In this document: one piece after another, positions 11,423 through 21,232 of the stretch | How the letters are laid out: each line of letters starts with the position of its first letter | How positions within the stretch are numbered: the first letter of the stretch is position 1 | Origin: Clarkia xantiana subsp. parviflora | Taxonomy: Eukaryota > Streptophyta > Magnoliopsida > Myrtales > Onagraceae | NCBI GenBank assembly: GCA_036873135.1 | Contig: JAPTYO010000011.1 | Coordinates: 6,494,298-6,558,297 of the forward strand | DNA: 64,000 nt | Direction: 5' to 3' | Program-made: the position numbers and the translations under genes | Notes under the pieces: model-generated | Database searches by the model: none | Told to the model about the DNA's origin: nothing | What the model saw: the letters and a program-made list of their open reading frames with translations, nothing else

Positions 11423-12018
11423 TGTTAGCATATGGTGATTGAGCGTCGTAAATGGAAGCCATTAATATGTATATGTTACTTAAGAAATTGGGTAAATGTC
11501 ACATTAGGGAAATTGGGCTTGACCCAAATCCCAATTGACATGAGAGACCCAAAATGGGCCTCCCTTATACAACATAGGCCGGCCGAAACTTGTGTATGGG
11601 CAAAGTGGACTTTTGTCCACTTTGCTCCTCCTATAAATAGGGAGTGTTAGGTGTTTTATTAGTGTAATTCAAAATTCCTCATTTGTGGTGATTTGAGAGA
11701 AAAACCCTCATCCCTAAACACTAGTTTCGGCCGAACCTATACTTCACCAAGGGTGTGCCAATTTGCTTTGAGCAAAACACTCCGGAGATCTGTCCCTGCC
11801 AAGAATCGATCAGAGGCTTTGCTGTGGAGACTATACCGCGTAGGGCTTCCTTAAAAAGAACATCTACGGGTTCCGTCCAGTGGATCGAGAACTCCCTCAG
11901 CAAGATCTTGGGACTACCGAAATTGTTTAAGGTATTTGCACATCTTCCGCTGTGTAATAGTGATTACTGGCATGTACCTTGTTTATGTTTCCGTAGTATT
12001 TAGCCCAGTAATCCAACA
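11423..12018 (+). repeat. Solo Copia LTR (family A), TSD TTTCG
   Basis: A complete 596-bp LTR begins TGTTAGCATATGG and ends TAATCCAACA, matching those at 1,216, 23,378 and 39,790. A perfect 5-bp TSD, TTTCG, stands at 11,418-11,422 and 12,019-12,023. There is no internal sequence, so it is a solo LTR left by recombination between the two LTRs of an integrated element. It interrupts the antisense ORF, which dates this insertion after that of the gypsy-like element. Confidence 0.95.
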
Positions 12019-12023
12019 TTTCG

Positions 12024-12440
12024 TACTCCGTCGGAGAATATGGGGAAGGAGAACAATAACCTTTTAGCTGAGGGAGTTACTCTTCGTGAGAAAGTTAAGG
12101 CCTTGCAAGCTGAGGTGGCGCATTTAAAAGGCGCCGCAGTTAAAGCCATTGATGACTATAAGGCGAGTCCCGCCTATCAAGTTGATGCAGCCATGACCGC
12201 CTCTGATTTGCTATTTATCTCTCCGACGGAGATTGTGGCGTATATGAAGGCCTACCAACCCGACTTTCCATTCTCTCAAGTTCCTCTCCTTCAACAATAT
12301 TTGGACCTTACGGCAGAGAAGTGTGAGGATCCTGCCAAGTCTACTGCAAAAAAAAGATGGGAATCCTGCCAAATCTTCTTTTTACTCGCATTTACTAGAG
12401 CAGTATCAGCAGCACATTGCAGAGTCAAGTCATCATAGCA
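12024..12440 (+). pseudogene. Antisense extra ORF, 3' part with coiled coil
   Basis: This is the continuation beyond the solo LTR. The frame at 12,040 encodes a leucine/alanine heptad stretch (LREKVKALQAEVAHLKGAA) typical of a coiled coil, followed by a region ending near YLDLTAEKCEDPAKS. A frameshift near 12,340 moves the reading to another frame (SSFYSHLLEQYQQHI) that continues to about 12,440, where the sequence changes to an unrelated Copia fragment. The frameshift and truncation show it is no longer functional. Function is unknown; the family is associated with plant gypsy elements. Confidence 0.5.
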
Positions 12441-12444
12441 GCCA

Positions 12445-12904
12445 AAGCATCCAAAGTTGTTTCATATTTGCATATAATTTAGTTATCGAAAGTGTAGCTT
12501 GAGATGTGTGGTATATTTCTCGAGTTAACTGAAAGATTTGTGTTCTATCTACCATGTCAAACATTTTGCAGAGATTGTTCCAAATCGACTGTGTAGTTGG
12601 ATTGTAAAACGGTCCAGTAACCGGATCTTTAGTCAATGTATTATGCAACCAGGTTAGGACTATAGCATTTATTCAATCCCATTTAACTCACTGAGCAACT
12701 GGAACTGATTCACGAGTGCATGAACTTTTAATGAAGCACAAGTTTTTCTTAAAAATGAAACCTTCCTTAATCGAAGTGCTCCATATGTGATAATTGGAAG
12801 ATCCTTAAAGATGAAAATGAATTAGCAGATGTCCAGTTGTATATGTTGGATGAAGGTAGAAATGATAATCAAGCAGCTGCAGCAGCCTGATCTATGTTGG
12901 ACAT
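12445..12904 (-). pseudogene. Copia gag fragment (second family), minus strand
   Basis: Read on the minus strand, an ATG at 12,904 starts MSNIDQAAAAA and runs into stops. Further on come NAIVLTWLHNTLTKD, IWNNLCKMFDM and TQIFQLTREIYHTSQ, which are hallmarks of the UBN2-type Copia gag domain. The reading frame breaks at several stops, and the fragment ends near 12,445 where it joins the antisense ORF. Together with the leader, primer site and LTR to its right it is the 5' end of a truncated minus-strand Copia element. Confidence 0.7.
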
Positions 12905-13143
12905 TTGATTTATGTAACAAACTCCTTAAGAACTTGATGAAGATCGAAGCAGAATCACAAATCGAAATCGAAGAAGGCTGAATTGAAGAATGTTGATCCA
13001 AAAAAGTAGATTAGATCTCAAGTGAAGAATACTTATGCTTGAAAGAAGAAGAGAAATTGATCACAATCAACTATATTAACGAAAACAAATCTCAAACAAC
13101 GGAATCAACTAGAATTCTGATAAAATCGAGGAGAAATTAGAAT

Positions 13144-13155
13144 GCTATGATACCA
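13144..13155 (-). other. Primer-binding site of truncated Copia element
   Basis: On the minus strand the sequence is TGGTATCATAGC, one base away from the initiator Met tRNA complement TGGTATCAGAGC, directly following the LTR. Confidence 0.75.
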
Positions 13156-13364
13156 TGAAGAATGTAGAGAGCATCTTGGATTGAGAGAAATTGAATGTAT
13201 TGAGAAATGTATTTATCAAATTAGTTACAATGAAGTACAAGCTACTCTATATAGTAAGAGGTAACTTAGCTAACAAGCTAACTAGCTAAATGTAACATTA
13301 ACATTACATCAGCAACAAACAACTGCATATTTATTTCTACATTATGTAACTAATAATGTTAACA
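13156..13364 (-). repeat. 5' LTR of truncated Copia element, 209 bp
   Basis: On the minus strand it begins TGTTAACATTATTAG and ends CTCTACATTCTTCA, with the primer site next to it. It has a TATA-like ACTATATAGAG. It is short, as in several Copia lineages. No second copy is present, so the element is truncated on its 3' side by the junction near 12,445. Confidence 0.75.
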
Positions 13365-15472
13365 TCCTTATTTAATCTTTAGGATTTAATATTTGTTTTC
13401 ATCTAACTAAGAAAGCCATACTGCTGAATTTCGTTTGCTAAGTTTTGCTATGAGAAAACAATTTTCAAAGTTATATTTCTAATTTAAGGATGCATCGAGC
13501 GAATCTTAAAATTATTGCCCAATTATGATTGGTAAACGGCACATTTGAGCGGCATTTTTATTTTTTTCTTTCCATAATACATCATTTAATTAATTTTGAC
13601 AAGAAATAAAGCATTCTAACACTGCGCCAGTATACACTTTTATTTTCCAAATGCAGTATACACTTTTGGAGATTTTTTTTTTTTACCGAAAGACGACACT
13701 TTTTGATATATATATATATATATGTATGTATAATAGGTGATCATTCATGGGCAACTTTTTGATGGAAATGAAAGCATTAACTTATGTCACTAAAAGAAAA
13801 GACCAAAGAAAAAGAAGTCTATGGAACCTCTCTTTAGGGTAGGGTGCAAGTGGGATAGAAGATCAAAAGCTAGCTAGCGTGAACGAAATTTACCCTCCTC
13901 ATATATATACGCCCATGCCAATATAAAACTCAATTATATCTATTTAATATGGTGTAATGGTTTAATGAATTCAACTCTAAATTTAATTAGCGTTTCATCT
14001 CTACTAGGCTGCTCTCTCTCTTGATAGGTTTCCACTAAGTTATCATCGAAGTTAAGATTCTACTACAAGAGAATTAATAATTTGCGATGACATTTACTTA
14101 AGAGAAATAAATTATAAGAATTTCAAGAAATTTATTAAGTTTCGTAATTCCTTATAAAATTCAAAAATTTGTAAGAAATTTTATTTACAAATTTTTAACT
14201 AGATTTTTTTGTTAGGACTCATTCTCATAAAAACTTTGTGATTGTTGTATTTACAAAGAATTTTAATATTTCTCTTACAAATAGAATTTTATATACCTTA
14301 CAAATTAATTTATTACAAACAACCAGATTTCTTACGGTGTTTACTCTCATAGGTTAAATGAATTATAAGGAAAAGTGGGTTAGCTAAAGCGTCCTATACA
14401 TATGAATTAAAGGGAAAAGACATTAGCCACATATGCATGTTGGTTCCAAAGAGTCTAGTGGGCTCCTATTTACACGCACATCTCTGTTGATTAGAGTTTC
14501 TTCCACGTTAAACATCACATGTTCTTTGTTGGATATATATTTCGTATGAACAATTTAAATGTAGGAATATACAACATATCTTCATTTCATATTCTGTTAA
14601 TGATTAGAGTTTTCGGATTTGAGTTATGATAATGAAAAAATCGCGACTAACGTTTTACTTTTTACGAGTTTATCTAGGTAAAGTTGAGATTATTTTAGAA
14701 GTTGACAGCTAGAACACCCGTGTTGGATTGTTCGAATGTGGAAGATAATTTAATATTACCCCACATATTCCTGATGTTCTCACATTAATGCAACTAAAAA
14801 TATAAATCTTTTAATTAAAAACTCATTTTTTTTTTGAATGGTTTATTCGGGCTAATAAGTATATTTTACCTCATATTCCATCAACTAAATCCAAGATTAT
14901 CTAGGGAACCAAAAATATTTCTTCATCCTTAATTACTTAATGGCCAAAAAATAAAATCCTTAATTACTTTCTTTTCTTAATTATACCCTCTAACTCCAAG
15001 TTACATTATTTAGGACAACGAACCAATATAATCTAATATTATTTTTCTTATCTTAAACATACTAAACACATTAATATAAAATTACCCAATATACTGCTGG
15101 ACTAAAGATAACGTGCTCTACATTTTCAGGAATGTTAAATCCTAAGAGTATTAGATTCTCGTCATTCAAATTTCAAACGCCACTTATACATTGTGCAATG
15201 ATTTTCTTTTAGTTCAGTTTTCTATGGAAATATATATATTATTTTTTTCGTTTCCGGGTTGGGAGTCGTGACTCGTGAGTTAGTGCTGCTTCTTGAAGAG
15301 CTTCGTCGTCAGCCTCTGACATGCAAACAGGTGAAACGAGGGATTTATATAGTAGTTTAGATTTAACTGTAGCTTAATTAATTCATTATTAGCATAGATA
15401 AGTCAATTCATATATCTCATGTAATTAATTTTCTTTTCATGAGCTATATATATTAAGTTGGGTCTGAATAGT
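13365..15472. other. Intergenic, no gene seen
   Basis: AT-rich sequence without a credible ORF. It has a (TA)n run near 13,708-13,722 and a possible CACTA-like relic at 14,061-14,338, listed separately. The target site of the intact Copia element is at its right end. Confidence 0.6.
14061..14338. mobile_element. Possible CACTA-type MITE relic
   Basis: The left end TACTACAAGAGAATTAAT, followed by TTTGCGATGAC, resembles the CACTACAAGAAA terminus of plant En/Spm elements. The right end, TTTCTTACGGTG, is an imperfect inverted match. The interior is AT-rich and partly palindromic (AATTCCTTATAAAATTC and AAATTTGTAAG motifs). No TSD is certain, so the call is tentative. Confidence 0.35.
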
Positions 15473-15789
15473 TGTTAAAATTAATGTGTTTGTTTAAATC
15501 AATTAGCTAGTGGCAGTTTTTGTAATTATGCAGAACTTTAGTCATCTCCATTAGCTATGCTGTGCGTTTTTGCATTATGCTAGCTGCTAGGTCTTTAGTT
15601 TTAGAATTGGAACAGAGAGAGAGTAGAATGAGAACAGAGAGATGACTTGGTGAGGGGAGCGGCGCTAGTGTCTTCCATCCATGGCAAACCATGCCAAATT
15701 TGTGTTAAGTAAAATGTGTTGATTATTGGGTATTGTTTCTTGTGTGTTTGTATGTGAGTGTGGTGTGTTTAGCTCCCTAAAATCCAACA
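15473..15789 (+). repeat. 5' LTR of intact Copia element
   Basis: TGTTAAAATTAATG to CTAAAATCCAACA, 317 bp. It contains a (GA) stretch near 15,612. The promoter is expected here, but no strong TATA box stands out. Confidence 0.95.
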
Positions 15790-15792
15790 GAT

Positions 15793-15804
15793 TGGTATCA
15801 GAGC
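15793..15804 (+). other. Primer-binding site of intact Copia element
   Basis: TGGTATCAGAGC lies three bases after the LTR and is an exact complement of the initiator Met tRNA 3' end. Confidence 0.95.
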
Positions 15805-15891
15805 CTAGTCGATTGAGTGTTTGGGCGAGTTAGGGTTTGACGAAAAGCAAACCGGAGCAAATCAAGCAATTGGAGAAGAAATCAAGCTTCT

Positions 15892-18800
15892 ATGGCGGGA
15901 TCGAGCGAGCAAGGAGTGTCGATTCCTATCTTCAATGGAGAAAACTATGATTATTGGAGTTTGAAGGTAAAAACTATCTTTAGATTTCTAGATGTATGGG
16001 ATATTGTTGAAAATGGATTTGAGGAGCCCATTGATATAGCTTTGTTGAGTGATGCCGATAAGAAAGAGTTGAGAGATACTAGGAGAAGAGATGCTAAAGC
16101 TCTTGCACTTATACAACAAGCTATGACGGAATCATTGTTTCCGCGAATTATGAGATGTGATACGGCACATGACGCTTGGATTACTTTGCTAGATGAGTAC
16201 CAAGGAAATGCAAGGGTTAGAGCTATTAAATTGCAAGCTTTGCGAGCCGAATTAGAAAATTTGAAGATGAGTGAAGGTGAAAGGTTGAAGGACTACTTCA
16301 ATCGGGTAACCGATATTGGTAGTCAAATGAGTTTATATGGTGAAGAAGTTAAAGATAAAAGGCTGGTTGAGAAGATTTTGATTAGCTTGACCGATAAATA
16401 TGATACGATTGTGTCGGTTATTGAGGAGACTAGAGATTTGACAACTTTGACCGTTCGTGACTTGATGGCATCGTTGTTGGCATATGAACAAAGGTTGTTA
16501 AGACACTCCGACAAATCAATTGAGAGTGCTTTACAATCTAAGTTAAATTTGGCCACAAAACCGAGAGAGCAATCATCTCCGGAGCATCGAGGAGGTGAGT
16601 CTTCACGAGGTGGAAAATTTGGCCAAGGAAGAGGAAGAGGTCAAAGTGGAAAAGGAAGAGGTAACTTTGATAGAAGTTACACCGCGGAAAGCTCGGGGAA
16701 GACGTGTCATATTTGCAAGCGAAGTGGTCATTTCGAGAAAGATTGTTGGTTTAAGGGTAAGCCACAATGTCATAATTGCAAGAAGTTTGGGCATGTGCAA
16801 AGAGATTGTAGGTTCAAGAATGAGCAAGCGAATGTCTCCGAAGAGAAGAAAGACAATCATGATTATGGAGTGCTCTTGGCCGATTGCCAAGTAGCATCCG
16901 AGAAGAAAGATGAAGTGTGGTTGCTTGATAGTGGTTGTAGCAATCATATGTCTAGTGATCGGAGCATCTTCACGAAGATTGATGAAGCGGTGAATGCCAA
17001 AGTGAAGATGGGAAATGGAGCACTAGTACAAGCGGTTGGGAAAGGTACGATTCCTATTCAAACAAAGGAGGGAATGAGTTTTATTAGTGATGTGTTGCTT
17101 GTTCCCGACTTAGACCAAAATTTGCTAAGTGTTGGTCAACTTGTGGAGAAAGGATATGGTGTATATTTTGAAGATGGTGGGTGCACCATTTATGACAAGA
17201 AGAATGACATGAAGTTGATCACAAAGATAAAGATGACAAGAGGTAGAAGTTTCCCATTAAGTTTGAATTATGGGGGAGATGTTGCTTTGAAGGCACATAT
17301 TAGTGATGAATCTTGGCTATGGCACAAAAGACTTGGGCATTTGTATTTCAATGGAATGAAGTTGTTGAAAGAGAAGAACATGGTGTATGGGTTGCCTAGA
17401 ATTGAAGAGAAGGATGGTGTATGTGAAGGGTGTGCCATGGGGAAGCATCACCGAGATCCTTTTCCGAAAGGAGGAGCATGGAGAGCAAAAAGGCCATTGG
17501 AGTTAGTTCATACCGATGTGTGTGGACCGATGAGAACTACTTCTCAAGGAGGTAATCGGTATTTCATATTGTTTATCGATGATTACACGCGGATGACTTG
17601 GATTTATTTCTTGAAACAAAAATCCGAGGTCTTTGGTGTATTTAGAAGATTCAAAGTGTTTGTTGAAAAGCAAAGTGGCCGATATATAAAAGTGTTGAGG
17701 AGTGATCGGGGAAAAGAATACAACTCCCGAGAATTTGACAAGTTTTGTGCAGATGAAGGCATAGAACGACAACTAACGGTTGGTTACTCCCCGCAACAAA
17801 ATGGAGTTTCCGAGAGGAAGAATCAAACCGTGGTGGAGATGGGCAAAACAATGCTCAAGGAGAAAAGGTTACCGGATACGTTTTGGGCCGAAGCGATGTC
17901 TACGGCAGTGTACTTGTTGAATAGATGCCCGACAAAGGCAGTTCAAAACAAGACACCACTTGAGGCTTGGTGCAAGAAGAAGCCTTCGGTGAAGCATTTG
18001 AGAGTTTTTGGGTGTATTTGCTACGCTCAAATTCCGAAAGAGAAGAGAACAAAGCTTGATGATACAAGTGAGAAGTGTATCTTCTTGGGGTACGACTCGA
18101 CATCAAAGGGCTATCGGTTGTATAGCTTGCATAAGGAGAAAATCATCATCAATAGAGATGTGTTGTTTGATGAAGATGCGAGTTGGGATTGGAAAGAAAA
18201 GCAAGTTCAAAAAGAAGTTGTTGTTCGTGAAGAAGAGGTTGGAGGTGACGAAGAGCATGTTGAAGACTCTCCACCTACATCACCTAGAATCGATCCATCA
18301 TCACCATCGAGCAATGGTTCGAGTTCTAGTTCATCTACTTCGAGTAGCACACCGAGGAGGTTGAGAAGACTATCCGAAGTATATGCGACATGTAATGTTT
18401 GCATAGTTGAGCCGGAAAGCTTTGAAGAAGCTATCCAAGAAGAAGTGTGGAAGAAAGCCATGGAAGAAGAGTTGCACATGATTGAGAAGAACAAGACTTG
18501 GGAGCTGGTAGACAAGCCAGTTGAGAGAGATGTTGTTGGGGTGAAGTGGATCTACAAAGTGAAGCATAATCCCGATGGTTCGATCTTGAAGAACAAAGCA
18601 AGACTTGTGGCAAAAGGGTACTTACAGCAGGCTGGGGTTGACTACCATGAGACATATGCTCCAGTTTCGCGTAAGGACACAATCCGGATCCTCATAGCAC
18701 TTGCAGCTCAGAAAGGTTGGTTGTTATACCAACTTGATGTGAAGTCGGCTTTCTTGAATGGCGTCTTGGAAGAAGAAATATATGTTGAGCAACCGAAAGG

Positions 18801-19953
18801 GTTTGTCAAAGAAGGAGAAGAAGAGAAAGTGTACAAGCTAAACAAGGCTTTGTACGGGTTGAAGCAAGCACCTCGACAGTGGTATAGTCAGATCGACAAC
18901 TATTTCACTTGTCATGGATTCGAGAAGAGTAAGAGCGAGCCCACTCTCTACGTGAAGAAACAAGGTACTTCAATTCTTATTGTTGCCATATATGTTGATG
19001 ATTTGATTTTCACCGGCAATGATGAGAAGTTGATTAGTGAGTTCAAGAATGACATGATGAAGACATATGAGATGAGTGATATGGGTTTGCTACATTATTT
19101 TCTTGGCTTGGAGATTGATCAAAAAGATGACGGTGTGTTTGTTTGCCAAAAGAGGTATGCCGAGAATATGTTGAAGAGGTTTCATATGTTTGGTTGCAAA
19201 ACAATGGCAACACCACTTGCTTCAAATGAGAAGTTGTGGAAAGAAGATGGAGGAAGAAAAGTGGATTGCACTTATTTCAGGAGTATTGTGGGTAGTTTGA
19301 TGTATCTTACTGCCACGAGACCGGATATCATGTTTGCTTCGAGCATGTTGTCGAGGTTCATGAGTAATCCGAGTCATTTTCACCTTGGAGCCGCCAAACG
19401 AGTTCTCCGATATGTACGAGGGACCTTGGCATATGGTATCAAGTATGAAAGAGATGATGAGTTGAAGCTAATGAGCTTTTGTGATAGTGATTGGGCCGGT
19501 TGTAGAGATGATATGAAGAGTACATCCGGTTATGTGTTTTCACTTGGTTCGGGTGTGTTTTCTTGGCAATCGAAGAAACAAGAATCGGTTGCACAATCAT
19601 CGGCGGAAGCGGAATACATTTCTGCGGCTATGACATGTTCTCAAGCCGTGTGGCTAAGGAGAATTTTGGAGGACATTGGCGAGAAGCAAGACAAGGCGAC
19701 ACCGATGTTTTGTGATAGCAAATCAGCTATTGCAATGGCGAAGAATCCGGTGTATAGCAGCAGGACGAGACATATTGCGGTCAAGTACCATCACATTCGA
19801 GAGAAGATCGAAGAAGGAGAAATCCAGATGATGTACTTGAAGACCGAAGATCAAGTTGCGGACATTTTCACTAAGGCGTTACCTAAAGACAAGTTCGAGA
19901 AGTTCCGTGAGCTATTAGGAGTTGAAGAACAACACATTAAGGGGGAGTGTTAA
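15892..19953 (+). CDS. Copia Gag-Pol polyprotein, 1353 residues, intact
   Basis: One frame encodes all retrotransposition functions. Gag with a UBN2-like domain covers about residues 10-210. Two CCHC zinc knuckles (CHICKRSGHFEKDC and CHNCKKFGHVQRDC) lie near 272-306. The aspartic protease motif DSG is at 346. The integrase has its His/Cys zinc region at about 478-514 and the catalytic triad D542, D605 and E641. Reverse transcriptase spans about 870-1110, with YVDD near 1034. RNase H has acidic residues near 1198, 1241 and 1275. The order protease-integrase-RT-RNase H defines Copia. The ATG at 15,892 lies 87 bp after the primer site. The stop TAA overlaps the first bases of the 3' LTR. There are no premature stops. 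It resembles TNT1-like plant elements; the exact lineage is not assigned. Confidence 0.97.
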   Translation: MAGSSEQGVSIPIFNGENYDYWSLKVKTIFRFLDVWDIVENGFEEPIDIALLSDADKKELRDTRRRDAKALALIQQAMTESLFPRIMRCDTAHDAWITLLDEYQGNARVRAIKLQALRAELENLKMSEGERLKDYFNRVTDIGSQMSLYGEEVKDKRLVEKILISLTDKYDTIVSVIEETRDLTTLTVRDLMASLLAYEQRLLRHSDKSIESALQSKLNLATKPREQSSPEHRGGESSRGGKFGQGRGRGQSGKGRGNFDRSYTAESSGKTCHICKRSGHFEKDCWFKGKPQCHNCKKFGHVQRDCRFKNEQANVSEEKKDNHDYGVLLADCQVASEKKDEVWLLDSGCSNHMSSDRSIFTKIDEAVNAKVKMGNGALVQAVGKGTIPIQTKEGMSFISDVLLVPDLDQNLLSVGQLVEKGYGVYFEDGGCTIYDKKNDMKLITKIKMTRGRSFPLSLNYGGDVALKAHISDESWLWHKRLGHLYFNGMKLLKEKNMVYGLPRIEEKDGVCEGCAMGKHHRDPFPKGGAWRAKRPLELVHTDVCGPMRTTSQGGNRYFILFIDDYTRMTWIYFLKQKSEVFGVFRRFKVFVEKQSGRYIKVLRSDRGKEYNSREFDKFCADEGIERQLTVGYSPQQNGVSERKNQTVVEMGKTMLKEKRLPDTFWAEAMSTAVYLLNRCPTKAVQNKTPLEAWCKKKPSVKHLRVFGCICYAQIPKEKRTKLDDTSEKCIFLGYDSTSKGYRLYSLHKEKIIINRDVLFDEDASWDWKEKQVQKEVVVREEEVGGDEEHVEDSPPTSPRIDPSSPSSNGSSSSSSTSSSTPRRLRRLSEVYATCNVCIVEPESFEEAIQEEVWKKAMEEELHMIEKNKTWELVDKPVERDVVGVKWIYKVKHNPDGSILKNKARLVAKGYLQQAGVDYHETYAPVSRKDTIRILIALAAQKGWLLYQLDVKSAFLNGVLEEEIYVEQPKGFVKEGEEEKVYKLNKALYGLKQAPRQWYSQIDNYFTCHGFEKSKSEPTLYVKKQGTSILIVAIYVDDLIFTGNDEKLISEFKNDMMKTYEMSDMGLLHYFLGLEIDQKDDGVFVCQKRYAENMLKRFHMFGCKTMATPLASNEKLWKEDGGRKVDCTYFRSIVGSLMYLTATRPDIMFASSMLSRFMSNPSHFHLGAAKRVLRYVRGTLAYGIKYERDDELKLMSFCDSDWAGCRDDMKSTSGYVFSLGSGVFSWQSKKQESVAQSSAEAEYISAAMTCSQAVWLRRILEDIGEKQDKATPMFCDSKSAIAMAKNPVYSSRTRHIAVKYHHIREKIEEGEIQMMYLKTEDQVADIFTKALPKDKFEKFRELLGVEEQHIKGEC
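19939..19947 (+). other. Polypurine tract of intact Copia element
   Basis: AAGGGGGAG immediately precedes the 3' LTR and serves as plus-strand primer in reverse transcription. It lies within the last codons of the polyprotein ORF. Confidence 0.9.
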
Positions 19954-20264
19954 AATTAATGTGTTTGTTTAAATCAATTAGCTAGTGGCAGTTTTTGTAA
20001 TTATGCAGAACTTTAGTCATCTCCATTAGCTATGCTGTGCGTTTTTGCATTATGCTAGCTGCTAGGTCTTTAGTTTTAGAATTGGAACAGAGAGAGAGTA
20101 GAATGAGAACAGAGAGATGACTTGGTGAGGGGAGCGGCGCTAGTGTCTTCCATCCATGGCAAACCATGCCAAATTTGTGTTAAGTAAAATGTGTTGATTA
20201 TTGGGTATTGTTTCTTGTGTGTTTGTATGTGAGTGTGGTGTGTTTAGCTCCCTAAAATCCAACA
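19948..20264 (+). repeat. 3' LTR of intact Copia element
   Basis: 317 bp, apparently identical to the 5' LTR at 15,473. The polyprotein stop codon falls in its first six bases. It is followed by the TSD ATAGT. Confidence 0.95.
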
Positions 20265-20274
20265 ATAGTAACAT

Positions 20275-20490
20275 CCAGATCACCTGTCTCACTCTTTCTA
20301 CTTAGATCGTGTTTCACCGTTTTGATCTTGACACGCGTCCATTATGTTAAATATTTTTATTTTAGGGTTTACCAATCCCAGTAGATTTTTAAAAGAAAAA
20401 AAATTCACAAAAATAATTATATTAAGTACACGTGTCAAGATCACAATAATGAAAGTGGTTTTACTATCCTCAATCGTTTTGGATATGAGA
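20275..20490. mobile_element. Small palindromic repeat, copy 1
   Basis: The sequence contains GATCTTGACACGCG and, about 110 bp later, CACGTGTCAAGATC as an inverted match. It also has GGGTTTACCAAT and AGATTTTTAAAAG motifs. A related arrangement occurs at 21,005-21,225. The pair suggests a small MITE family; boundaries and TSD are unclear. Confidence 0.4.
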
Positions 20491-21004
20491 AACATTAATG
20501 AGTGTTAATTATATATAATCACCCTGCTATCATAATGATTAATGATATTCGGTATATCATCATTGACTAGTAGTTGTTCAAACTAGGTAGCTTCACTTAG
20601 ATTGTTGTATCTATCTTGTGAGTGAGCAATAGTGATGAATCTGCGGATCTAACAGTAGAAACCCTAAGAAGAGGGGCATGCATGTTAATAAAATCAAAGC
20701 AACAAAAAAATGTCGTTTATACTGTTGGAATATGATTTGTCACTTCAAAAGGGAGAGTGGTGATTACCATTCTCAGCTTCAATGCACAGCTAAATGACAA
20801 AATGTGGAAGCAATTATGAAAGAATGATAACTCAGACAAGAAGAAGATGTGAGAAGTCAGCATTTAATGCTCTCCTCTCTATATTCAGACGTATCCATAT
20901 GGAATTTTATATATACACTCACTCCTTTATTTATTTATTTATTTATTTATATTTATTATTGTTTCCCAAAAGATTTAAAAAAAAAAAACTCATGCGTCAA
21001 CAAC

Positions 21005-21225
21005 AGTCGTGCGGATGCAGATCACTTGTCCTACTCATCATGTCTACTGTTGTGATCTTGACTTATGTTCTTAATTTTAATATTTTTTTTATAGGATTCA
21101 CCAATTATAATAGATTTTGAAAAAATATCGACAAAATAAATTATATCAGAGACATGTGTCAAGATTATAACGGCGGGGCACGATTTGAGACATAAAGAGT
21201 GAGGAAGATAATATGGATTTTTTTT
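21005..21225. mobile_element. Small palindromic repeat, copy 2
   Basis: It contains GTGATCTTGACTTATG and, inverted, GACATGTGTCAAGAT, with GGATTCACCAAT and AGATTTTGAAAAA between. The outer segments, CACTTGTCCTACTC-like on the left and AGAGTGAGGAAGAT on the right, fit the termini of copy 1. No ORF of value. Confidence 0.4.
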
Positions 21226-21232
21226 TCTCTCG

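Larger units (their letters stand above)
15473..20264 (+). mobile_element. Intact Copia LTR-retrotransposon, TSD ATAGT
   Basis: The element is 4,792 bp long with two 317-bp LTRs (15,473-15,789 and 19,948-20,264) that I cannot distinguish by eye. A perfect 5-bp TSD ATAGT flanks it (15,468-15,472 and 20,265-20,269). It has a Met-tRNA primer site, a polypurine tract and one uninterrupted polyprotein ORF. All structural parts for retrotransposition are visible, so it is potentially autonomous and inserted recently. The LTR family is not seen elsewhere in the window. Confidence 0.97.

Noticed and set aside
18008..18682. Minor ORFs within the intact Copia polyprotein region
   Set aside because: They are alternative-frame or antisense shadows of the 1353-codon ORF.
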